From Saprospiraceae bacterium (GTDB lineage Bacteria > Bacteroidota > Bacteroidia > Chitinophagales > Saprospiraceae), in contig JADJLG010000001.1 in the NCBI GenBank assembly GCA_016710235.1, forward strand, positions 248,001-312,000: 64,000 nt of DNA, written 5' to 3'. The notes under the pieces are model-generated. The model was given only the letters and a program-made list of their open reading frames with translations, did not search any database and was not told where the DNA came from. Shown here piece after piece: positions 47,010 to 54,876 of the stretch. A program made the translations under genes and the position numbers. How positions within the stretch are numbered: position 1 is the stretch's first letter; the number at the start of each line of letters is the position of its first letter.

Positions 47010-48764
47010 ATGAAAAATATCATTCTTCACCTCTTTCTGGTGCTGCTGTGCCGGAACTTGGTCATAGCTCAATCCAACTATGTCCAACTGGCAGATATGT
47101 CAGGATACAATACGGGGACGGGCAACATAGCGACATTGGCCGATGAAGCCAATGCAGCCCTGCCCGAAATCTACCGATCCTTCAAAGTCATTGACTTCGG
47201 GTACTATATCCATAACGGTGAGCAAGGCCTCACAGAAGAGATCATGGCCAACGCAGAGACACAAGCCGCGAGCGAAAGTCCATACTTCCTCCTTGTCGGA
47301 AAAGAAAGCAATCCGGAAGGCGTGCTCAATCGATTTACCGTCAAGCTCAAGATACCCTTAGTAGCCAACTGTCTGTCACAGGAAGATGTAGATATCAAGG
47401 CTCAGGAACTCGAGAATCTGCTGAATAACGAAAACACAGGCCCTACCACTTATATCACCAATCTCGCTAAGGCCACGGCCGATCTGAGGGATTACTTCAA
47501 GTATATGACCGATAGCTGCTGTTACGCCGGCATATCTGGCTTTACGGGAGAAATGTGTAGCGGCATTATGTGCAATGTGCCATCGGATTTTTTACCCCAA
47601 CTCAATTTTACCAATGATGACCTTAAGTTTTTTAAATCTCATGATGAAATAGTTTGTAAGGCTTACAATTTGTACAACAACCCTGTACAACTACATAGTT
47701 CAAAAGAAGTAAAAAAGGCAATGATCAAAACGGCTATGCTTATGGCCAAGGATGCTTATTCTCTTTACTTTAACAGGATTAAAATCAGAGGCTCCCTGGA
47801 TTTAGAATACTACTTCAGAGCAGGAGGACTAAGTGATTACTTGTTTCAATATGATCAGAAAAAAGCAAAGTACCATACTATTTTTAACAGCTTATACGAA
47901 GAATGCGGAGGTCTTGCCTTTGGTTCCCAATTGAATGCTATCGATTTCTTGATTGAACCACTTGCTGCCCTATCAGAGATAACCTGTCAGATAGCCGGCC
48001 AGTTTGAAAGCTTCTTAAATACAATCAGAAAACTAAGTCGCGAAGACATACAATTAATTTGTTACGTCCTGGTTGGAGTAGCTGCCACCATAGCATTTGC
48101 TGTACTCATGCCGAAGCTCTCTGACCTGCAAAGCCTTGTAGAGGCAGCCAGTTCCATCGCAGCCGGAAATGTATTTTGGGGAGCGGTTGATATTATCACC
48201 ACCATAGCGGGTTACGTCCCCTGGGGAAAGGTCTGGAAGAGTATAGGAGAGCTGGTGAAGGCTGTAGGGCCATTACGCAAATTTTATTTGGCTATAGACA
48301 AGTACGGCTCTGCAGGTATGGCCAAACTGAGAAAATACCTCAACGAAAAAAGAGGTAGAGCCACCTACGAAGACGGAAAAGTAAAAATATCCAATCCCGA
48401 TGGCACAAAAATTGATGCAGAGGATGTTGTAAGAGCTGGTAAAGTATTTAAAAAGCCTTATACCAAAGATAATTTTAGGGATAACTTAGCAATTTTAACT
48501 GATGAAATACCTGCCAATTCCCAAGCACATCATGTTTTTCCTCAACAAACAGATTTGGCACAATTTTTCCAATCCAAAGGAATTGATATTCATGATCCTG
48601 TGCATGGCACTTGGTGGCCTACTCCTGCACATCAACAAAAGGCATATGAGTATAATTTAAAATGGAAAGAATGGATTGATGAAAATCGCTTTACAAATAA
48701 AGAACAAGTCCTTAAAAAAGGACGAGAGCTGATGAAGGATTATGGATTTAAAGTAAATTTTTAA
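47010..48764 (+). CDS. Secreted carrier with AHH/HNH-type nuclease toxin domain
   Basis: I set the start at the ATG at 47010 (MKNIILHLFLVLLCRNLVIA); the longer frame upstream opens with TTG. Of 584 residues, 1-20 are the Sec signal peptide, 20-345 a Cys-rich carrier (SCCYAG, GEMCSGIMCN), 349-370 a hydrophobic helix (ICYVLVGVAATIAFAVLMP), and the seam is about 456-475. The last 109 residues hold NSQAHHVFPQQT, HDPVHGTWWPTPAHQQ and YGFKVNF, a treble-clef HNH/AHH nuclease pattern resembling DUF2380-like domains. There is no T9SS sorting domain, so how it leaves the periplasm is unknown. Cognate immunity follows after 3 bases. Confidence 0.85.
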   Translation: MKNIILHLFLVLLCRNLVIAQSNYVQLADMSGYNTGTGNIATLADEANAALPEIYRSFKVIDFGYYIHNGEQGLTEEIMANAETQAASESPYFLLVGKESNPEGVLNRFTVKLKIPLVANCLSQEDVDIKAQELENLLNNENTGPTTYITNLAKATADLRDYFKYMTDSCCYAGISGFTGEMCSGIMCNVPSDFLPQLNFTNDDLKFFKSHDEIVCKAYNLYNNPVQLHSSKEVKKAMIKTAMLMAKDAYSLYFNRIKIRGSLDLEYYFRAGGLSDYLFQYDQKKAKYHTIFNSLYEECGGLAFGSQLNAIDFLIEPLAALSEITCQIAGQFESFLNTIRKLSREDIQLICYVLVGVAATIAFAVLMPKLSDLQSLVEAASSIAAGNVFWGAVDIITTIAGYVPWGKVWKSIGELVKAVGPLRKFYLAIDKYGSAGMAKLRKYLNEKRGRATYEDGKVKISNPDGTKIDAEDVVRAGKVFKKPYTKDNFRDNLAILTDEIPANSQAHHVFPQQTDLAQFFQSKGIDIHDPVHGTWWPTPAHQQKAYEYNLKWKEWIDENRFTNKEQVLKKGRELMKDYGFKVNF

Positions 48765-48767
48765 ACA

Positions 48768-49325
48768 ATGGATTTCTATAAAATTTATACTTCAGATAAC
48801 AACAGTAACATTTGTTTTCAATGTGACGAAATAGATTATGACATGAGTTTGCGAATTTTATATGGTAAAGTTGATAATTCAAATAGAATATTTCAATTTT
48901 CTTATTACGGAGGAAAAAATTTCACCGACATTCTGCGTCCCTATGGATTCGTATATTTAATTTCAAGTAAATTGCAAAGGATACTAGATGATAATGAAAT
49001 TAGCGGTTTCAAATTATATGACGCTGAGTTGCGGCAAAAAAATGGTGAGGTTAGGACAGACTATAAAATATTAGGAATAACAGGGCGTTGTAATGATAGC
49101 TTAAAAGATCATTATGATATCATTCCGGTTCAAAACACATACTCTGGAAATTGGGCAAATTATTATACAAATAAAAAAATATATGGCTGGGATGGATCTG
49201 ATATATTTATGGCATCTAACAATTTATCACTATTAATTACAGCTAATCTCCGCAAACTACTACTAAAGGAGAAGATATCAAATTTACAAATTAAAAGCTT
49301 AAAAGATATTCTTGTTCCGATGTAA
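48768..49325 (+). CDS. Putative immunity protein to the AHH toxin (Imm11/Imm43-like)
   Basis: This 185-residue cytoplasmic protein lies 3 bases after the AHH toxin. The end GWDGSDIFMASNNLSLLITA followed by a hydrophobic, Lys-rich tail recalls the DUF1629 (Imm11/Imm43) group, in which a WxGxDIF motif precedes a C-terminal helix. That family link is tentative. A degenerate copy follows the degenerate toxin at 41439. Confidence 0.72.
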   Translation: MDFYKIYTSDNNSNICFQCDEIDYDMSLRILYGKVDNSNRIFQFSYYGGKNFTDILRPYGFVYLISSKLQRILDDNEISGFKLYDAELRQKNGEVRTDYKILGITGRCNDSLKDHYDIIPVQNTYSGNWANYYTNKKIYGWDGSDIFMASNNLSLLITANLRKLLLKEKISNLQIKSLKDILVPM

Positions 49326-49746
49326 ATTAGATGTTAATATACTTAACCAATATTTAATAACCAGAGAATAGACTATATAGATTTATAATTTTTGCTGAAG
49401 TTCTTTACAGTTGGAAACTAATAATTACAGCGACCTGCTGTAATTATAGGAATAATTCAATACTACCATTAAATTAATAATGAATGTAGTAACGAAGTGC
49501 CCTCATCAGAAATATATCAGTTCATGAAAGAATGGGCAGAACAGCTTGAAAAGTGGAGAAGTCTTAATAACAATTCCAAATAGAATCCCAAAATCTAAAA
49601 GAACACTGAAATGCCACAAATATTTTTTATACTTGTCCATTGGTTTTCAATATTTTCGCATTGGAAGATTTCAATTAAATCGGACAGTTTAAGCTTGGTC
49701 GGTAGATGAAAATGTTGATTCTCTCTACCCTCTAAGGTTGAATAAT
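49326..49746 (+). other. Non-coding spacer with hairpin (second copy)
   Basis: This copy is almost identical to 41996-42416. The inverted repeat TAATTACAG/CTGTAATTA lies at 49422-49446. It separates the AHH toxin unit from the carrier-less cassette. The conservation of the spacer together with its flanks shows that a block of at least 2.5 kb was duplicated. Confidence 0.6.
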
Positions 49747-50158
49747 AAAAATATCCAATCCCGATGGCACAAAAATTGATGCAGAGGATGTTGTAAGAGC
49801 TGGTATTACAAACTTAGAAGAGTTATTCAAAAACCCTTCTAAAATTTGGGGTAAGAAGCACACAGATCTAGATGATCTTTTAACAAGCAAAGGATGGAAA
49901 AAATCTGAATATCAAGGAAATTCAGATGCTGTTCTTTATACATTTGATGGAGGGAAAGCAGGCAAAAGCTCAATAGTATTCAATTACCAGGGCAGCAGAC
50001 ATGAAAATGCTGTATATTATAAACTAGAAGGTGCTGAAATAGTGAAATTTACAGGTAAAAATACGAAAGTTATAGATGTAAAAAACTATGGCGACGAGTG
50101 GAGATTTGAGAATTCAAAAATCATAGATGGGCCTACAGGAAAGGTCTTAAAAAATTAA
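49747..50158 (+). pseudogene. Carrier-less toxin cassette, intact frame without start (B2)
   Basis: This begins at the seam (KISNPDGTKIDAEDVVRA), three codons after a TGA, and has an open frame for 137 codons to a TAA at 50156-50158. The toxin domain includes KNPSKIWGKKHTDLDDLL, KGWKKSEYQGNSDAVLY, YQGSRHENAVYYKLEG and ends IDGPTGKVLKN. There is no start codon or signal peptide, so the cassette is silent unless recombined onto a carrier through the seam. An immunity-like gene follows. The toxin family is unknown. Confidence 0.8.
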
Positions 50159-50163
50159 ATTAT

Positions 50164-50640
50164 ATGGACTTACTAAATAAAACAATTCATCCCTATTTCG
50201 GAACAAAAGAATTTCAAATAGGAAAAAATATGAGCAGTCTTATTGATATTCTTCATGATACATCAAATGATGAAAAAGAAATATCCCTATTTGGTTTCCA
50301 GATTAATATATCATTCTTTGGCTCAATTCGTGTTTCGATTAATATAGCATCTGGCATCATTTTTAGAACTGTTTACTTTGGTAAGTATAAAGGTAAAACA
50401 ATACATGGCATTGGAATTGGTTCAAAAGTAAAAGACTTGTTCAAAACAGGTTTAACAATTTGTACTGATGATGATGCTATTTTAATGGGCGAAAAATGTG
50501 AAGTTCCATTTAAATATATTTTCTATATAAACAATGAAGGACTTTTTATTCAAAACATAAACGATGTCCTTGAACATGAAATAACTGCGATAGTTACTGA
50601 ATTGCCATTATATGATCTTGAGTTAACAGACTCTGTATAA
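50164..50640 (+). CDS. Putative immunity protein of carrier-less cassette B2 (mosaic)
   Basis: The 158-residue paralogue of the protein at 42828. The C-terminal half is nearly identical, the first half diverged (IHPYFGTKEFQIGKNMSSLI). It starts 5 bases after the cassette stop, as toxin-immunity pairs do. The intact frame suggests the immunity is maintained although the toxin lacks a start. Confidence 0.75.
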   Translation: MDLLNKTIHPYFGTKEFQIGKNMSSLIDILHDTSNDEKEISLFGFQINISFFGSIRVSINIASGIIFRTVYFGKYKGKTIHGIGIGSKVKDLFKTGLTICTDDDAILMGEKCEVPFKYIFYINNEGLFIQNINDVLEHEITAIVTELPLYDLELTDSV

Positions 50641-50726
50641 AATTCATAATAAATACGCTAACAGCTTATATTTATTATGCTTCTAATACTATGTGAATTT
50701 CATATCGCTTACTTAATACCTCGATA

Positions 50727-51118
50727 GGTTCAGTTTTCAAGTGAGCTATATTAGGAAAGCATTATCCATACTCCATGGATTGGTCAGGAATTTGATAGTA
50801 TTTTCTAGAAGACCAAAGTACAATAGCCCTTAAGTAATCAGTACAAGTTTAAAGATCACCATAGTATTTAGTTTGTAAGTTTTGCCAAGGTATCATAGGT
50901 TGTTATGGATGGCACAGCACATGGATCAAATCTTCCTGAAGACGTAATTGCAAAGAATTTTGGAAACCGAATAGCCTTCCTTTGGTCTGAAGAATTCGAA
51001 TTCACTATTGATTCAGATCATACATTGTATTTGGATCTGAATTACAAAATTCCATTTGCAGGCGTAAACGTGTACCGGACGATCAAAATCAATAATTAAA
51101 CATCTCAACAGAAACATC
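50727..51118 (+). repeat. Leader repeat, copy 3 (variant II)
   Basis: Same leader as copies 1 and 2 in its outer parts, but the stretch 50905-50961 differs: it opens with ATG (MDGTAHGSNLPEDVIAKNF) where copies 1-2 have ATA (IDGKSNGNKKPLDVITYYF), both continuing in frame into GNRIAFLWSEEFEF. Confidence 0.7.
50905..51099 (+). CDS. Conserved small leader open frame
   Basis: The frame has 64 codons ending in NVYRTIKINN with TAA 20 bases before the carrier ATG. The frame is kept in all four leaders despite a divergent first third, which suggests it is, or was, protein coding. It has no signal peptide and looks like a beta-rich fragment. It could be the remnant C-terminus of a larger gene whose 5' part was lost during duplication. 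Confidence 0.45.
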   Translation: MDGTAHGSNLPEDVIAKNFGNRIAFLWSEEFEFTIDSDHTLYLDLNYKIPFAGVNVYRTIKINN

Positions 51119-52960
51119 ATGAAAAATATCATTCTTCACCTCTTTCTGGTGCTGCTGTGCCGGAACTTGGTCATAGCTCAATCCAACTATGTCCAACTGG
51201 CAGATATGTCAGGATACAATACGGGGACGGGCAACATAGCGACATTGGCCGATGAAGCCAATGCAGCCCTGCCCGAAATCTACCGATCCTTCAAAGTCAT
51301 TGACTTCGGGTACTATATCCATAACGGTGAGCAAGGCCTCACAGAAGAGATCATGGCCAACGCAGAGACACAAGCCGCGAGCGAAAGTCCATACTTCCTC
51401 CTTGTCGGAAAAGAAAGCAATCCGGAAGGCGTGCTCAATCGATTTACCGTCAAGCTCAAGATACCCTTAGTAGCCAACTGTCTGTCACAGGAAGATGTAG
51501 ATATCAAGGCTCAGCAACTCGAGAATCTGCTGAATAACGAAAACACAGGCCCTACCACTTATATCACCAATCTCGCTAAGGCCACGACCGATCTGAGGGA
51601 TTACTTCAAGTATATGACCGATAGCTGCTGTTACGCCGGCATATCTGGCTTTACGGGAGAAATGTGTAGCGGCATTATGTGCAATGTGCCATCGGATTTT
51701 TTACCCCAACTCAATTTTACCAATGATGACCTTAAGTTTTTTAAATCTCATGATGAAATAGTTTGTAAGGCTTACAATTTGTACAACAACCCTGTACAAC
51801 TACATAGTTCAAAAGAAGTAAAAAAGGCAATGATCAAAACGGCTATGCTAATGGCCAAGGATGCTTATTCTCTTTACTTTAACAGGATTAAAATCAGAGG
51901 CTCCCTGGATTTAGAATACTACTTCAGAGCAGGAGGACTAAGTGATTACTTGTTTCAATATGATCAGAAAAAAGCAAAGTACCATACTATTTTTAACAGC
52001 TTATACGAAGAATGCGGAGGTCTTGCCTTTGGTTCCCAATTGAATGCTATCGATTTCTTGATTGAACCACTTGCTGCCCTATCAGAGATAACCTGTCAGA
52101 TAGCCGGCCAGTTTGAAAGCTTCTTAAATACAATCAGAAAACTAAGTCGCGAAGACATACAATTAATTTGTTACGTCCTGGTTGGAGTAGCTGCCACCAT
52201 AGCATTTGCTGTACTCATGCCGAAGCTCTCTGACCTGCAAAGCCTTGTTGAGGCAGCCAGTTCCATCGCAGCCGGAAATGTATTTTGGGGAGCGGTTGAT
52301 ATTATCACCACCATAGCGGGTTACGTCCCCTGGGGAAAGGTCTGGAAGAGTATAGGAGAGCTGGTGAAGGCTGTAGGGCCATTACGCAAATTTTATTTGG
52401 CTATCGACAAGTACGGCTCTGCAGGTATGGCCAAACTGAGAAAATACCTCAACGAAAAAAGAGGTAGAGCCACCTACGAAGACGGAAAAGTAAAAATAGA
52501 GAATCCCGATGGCACGAAAGTTGATGCAGAGGATGTTGTTAAGGTACGCAACCTATTATGGCAGCAACATGAAGATAAAGTAATGGATATTTATAAAGTA
52601 GATGCACGACAAGTTTCTTTGAATGTTGATGGTACAGTAATTAAACCTGATGGTTTAAAAATTACTCAAAAAGGTCCACCTATAATTTTTGAAATTATTG
52701 AAGCAAAACATAAATCTGGCACAAAATATGAATTGGAAAATGGAGAGTATACTGAAGGATTGAAATATACCACCAACCAAAAAGTGGCTTTTCCCAAAAT
52801 AGCTAACTCAAATGGAAATAAAGTGGTAAAATTGGAGTATGATACAAAAATCGGAGGCGAAACATATTTCAAGGGAGATGAAATATTGATATCAAATAAA
52901 ATTAAAGTTGTCACCAACGATGTTAATAATGATTTAATTCCTCCCCTTATTTTTAAATAA
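51119..52960 (+). CDS. Secreted carrier with PD-(D/E)xK-like toxin domain
   Basis: The 613 residues have a carrier almost identical to that at 47010 (residues 1-475). The seam differs slightly (KIENPDGTKVDAEDVVKV). The last 138 residues contain VDARQVSLNVDGTVIKPDGL, then IIFEIIEAKHKSGTKYELEN, giving an Asp-Gly ... Glu-Ala-Lys arrangement fitting a restriction-endonuclease-like fold. The end is beta-rich (IPPLIFK). Nuclease activity is inferred. Three small genes follow, at least one of which should be the immunity gene. Confidence 0.82.
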   Translation: MKNIILHLFLVLLCRNLVIAQSNYVQLADMSGYNTGTGNIATLADEANAALPEIYRSFKVIDFGYYIHNGEQGLTEEIMANAETQAASESPYFLLVGKESNPEGVLNRFTVKLKIPLVANCLSQEDVDIKAQQLENLLNNENTGPTTYITNLAKATTDLRDYFKYMTDSCCYAGISGFTGEMCSGIMCNVPSDFLPQLNFTNDDLKFFKSHDEIVCKAYNLYNNPVQLHSSKEVKKAMIKTAMLMAKDAYSLYFNRIKIRGSLDLEYYFRAGGLSDYLFQYDQKKAKYHTIFNSLYEECGGLAFGSQLNAIDFLIEPLAALSEITCQIAGQFESFLNTIRKLSREDIQLICYVLVGVAATIAFAVLMPKLSDLQSLVEAASSIAAGNVFWGAVDIITTIAGYVPWGKVWKSIGELVKAVGPLRKFYLAIDKYGSAGMAKLRKYLNEKRGRATYEDGKVKIENPDGTKVDAEDVVKVRNLLWQQHEDKVMDIYKVDARQVSLNVDGTVIKPDGLKITQKGPPIIFEIIEAKHKSGTKYELENGEYTEGLKYTTNQKVAFPKIANSNGNKVVKLEYDTKIGGETYFKGDEILISNKIKVVTNDVNNDLIPPLIFK

Positions 52961-52972
52961 ATTGTAATAATA

Positions 52973-53620
52973 ATGAAAAAGACTAGAAGAGATATTTACA
53001 TGAGGTTTAAGATAGAAGTCCATGATTTTTTACTAGAAAGAGGATTTGAATATTTTCCAAAAGATATGGAGTATAGAAGAGAAGTTGCTGAAGGCCATAG
53101 TGAATTTAGCTTTAATGTAACCTATTTGAGTGGGCCTTGGTTTGAGTTTAGTTATTATGTCGGAGTAAAATTTGTCGTCTATTCTGATATCTATAACCTC
53201 TTTATAAAAAATCCAAAAGATAACTGGAGATACCGGAGTGTTTATGCCATAAATGGATCCAAATTAGGTTTATATAAACAAGATAGAAATTCAGAAGATC
53301 ACTTCTCTACAGAAAAGCAATTGATAGATATGGCAACACATCTTAAATCAAATTGGAATATTGTAGAAGATTTCTATTTGGCCAATTCATCGGTAGAAAA
53401 ATGTGCTAATTTAGTCTTTCGATCAAATGGGAAAAATATATATAATTTAAGTTTATACCCGTATCAAGAAATAATACTCGCATATATTTCTAAGCATCCT
53501 GAGTTTAAAGATATCTTTAACAATTATCGATCAAAGGCCACAGAACAAGCCGGAATCGACTATTATAATAATCTAAAGAATGCATTAAATCAATATGATC
53601 CCAATATAAATTTAGAATAA
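52973..53620 (+). CDS. Putative immunity protein (first gene after the 51.1 kb toxin)
   Basis: This 215-residue soluble protein lies 12 bases after the toxin stop. The first part (FLLERGFEYFPKDMEYRRE) is helical and acidic, then beta-rich with many aromatics (YLSGPWFEFSYYVGVKF), and the C-terminus is helical. No family recognised. Being the gene nearest to the toxin it is the best immunity candidate. Confidence 0.65.
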   Translation: MKKTRRDIYMRFKIEVHDFLLERGFEYFPKDMEYRREVAEGHSEFSFNVTYLSGPWFEFSYYVGVKFVVYSDIYNLFIKNPKDNWRYRSVYAINGSKLGLYKQDRNSEDHFSTEKQLIDMATHLKSNWNIVEDFYLANSSVEKCANLVFRSNGKNIYNLSLYPYQEIILAYISKHPEFKDIFNNYRSKATEQAGIDYYNNLKNALNQYDPNINLE

Positions 53621-53676
53621 TATGACACTTAAAGAATATATATTAAATTTGTATTTATTTGTCAAACTGATTCAAT

Positions 53677-54099
53677 ATGAGTTTTGTAATATCTATAACG
53701 AAAAATGTAATTTCATCAGATGATGACATAGCTTGGAAGCAAAATTGGGAAATGTACGAGCGCTATCACGATGATAAAAATACACCTGATCCAATACTGC
53801 AGAAATTTCTAGAAGAAATGTTGCAGGAATATCCAATGCAAAAATCTAGACTTGATTCAATAGAAGATGAAGAAGTATTTGATGATGATATTTGGTTAGA
53901 CGATCCAACTACAAGTGTGCATAGTGAAATGTCAGTACTTGGAATAAGTTCAGGATATGTTGAAGAGGTGATGCCACAATTAGTAAAAACGGCAAATAAA
54001 TATAATCTTGTAGTTTTTGATGACCAGGAAGGAATCATCTATAGACCGAATAAAAAATCAGAGCCACTGAATAAGAAAAAATGGTATCAATTCTTTTAA
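53677..54099 (+). CDS. Small acidic protein in the immunity block
   Basis: The 140 residues include a strongly acidic stretch (IEDEEVFDDDIWLDDP) typical of nuclease-neutralising proteins and a C-terminal part (VKTANKYNLVVFDDQEGIIY). It could be a second immunity protein or a leftover from an earlier toxin at this position. No family name is offered. It starts 57 bases after the previous gene. Confidence 0.6.
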   Translation: MSFVISITKNVISSDDDIAWKQNWEMYERYHDDKNTPDPILQKFLEEMLQEYPMQKSRLDSIEDEEVFDDDIWLDDPTTSVHSEMSVLGISSGYVEEVMPQLVKTANKYNLVVFDDQEGIIYRPNKKSEPLNKKKWYQFF

Positions 54100-54103
54100 A
54101 TCA

Positions 54104-54460
54104 ATGATCAGCATCCAAGGTATCAGTGTTAAAGTTGATGGTCTTAAAGTAATTGGTCATGATGAGAGTCATCTGATAATGAAAATTATTTGTACCAAGT
54201 TTAAACATAGCGGTTTTGACATAAGCAATTTGGATAAAATAGTTTATACTAAAAGTGAGAAAATATTTTTTGATTTGGTTTGCAATTCTGAAAATGGAAT
54301 CCTGATCCAATTAAATGAAGAAATAAAATTCGAGTCAACAAATTATCCCAAAAATTATCCCGTTTTAATAACTCAGAAAATTGATATTGTTCTTAATAGC
54401 AAAAAAGGCGGCTTTATTATTTTAGAATACCCAATGAATTTAATTGCAGAACTCAACTAA
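54104..54460 (+). CDS. Small protein in the immunity block
   Basis: The 118-residue soluble protein starts 4 bases after the previous stop, so the two are coupled. It has no signal peptide or obvious motif (KVDGLKVIGHDESHLIMKII). As with the previous gene, an immunity role is inferred only from place and size. It ends just before the leader repeat, and the last bases (GAACTCAACTAA) are the sequence also found ahead of leader copy 2. Confidence 0.55.
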   Translation: MISIQGISVKVDGLKVIGHDESHLIMKIICTKFKHSGFDISNLDKIVYTKSEKIFFDLVCNSENGILIQLNEEIKFESTNYPKNYPVLITQKIDIVLNSKKGGFIILEYPMNLIAELN

Positions 54461-54484
54461 AATGTACTAAACGATCCCCTTGTA

Positions 54485-54876
54485 GGTGCAGTTTTCAAGT
54501 GAGCTATATTAGGAAAGCATTATCCATGCTCCATGGATTGGTCAGGAATTTGATAGTATTTACTAGAAGACCAAAGTATAATAGCCCTTAAGTAATCAGT
54601 ACAAGTTTAAAGAGCACCATAGTATTTAGTTTGTAAGTTTTGCCAAGGTATCATAGGTTGTTATGGATGGCACAGCACATGGATTAAATCTTCCTGAAGA
54701 CGTAATTGCAAAGAATTTTGGAAACCGAATAGCCTTCCTTTGGTCTGAAGAATTCGAATTCACTATTGATTCAGATCATACATTGTATTTGGATCTGAAT
54801 TACAAAATTCCATTTGCAGGCGTAAACGTGTACCGGACGATCAAAATCAATAATTAAACATCTCAACAGAAACATC
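54485..54876 (+). repeat. Leader repeat, copy 4 (variant II)
   Basis: Nearly identical to copy 3, including the small frame at 54663-54857 (MDGTAHGLNLPEDV, one residue changed). It differs from copies 1-2 in the same variant segment. Confidence 0.7.
54663..54857 (+). CDS. Conserved small leader open frame (second ATG copy)
   Basis: This is the same 64-codon frame as at 50905, with one Ser to Leu change, ending 19 bases before the carrier ATG. Conservation at DNA level is too high to tell coding from recent duplication. Confidence 0.45.
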   Translation: MDGTAHGLNLPEDVIAKNFGNRIAFLWSEEFEFTIDSDHTLYLDLNYKIPFAGVNVYRTIKINN

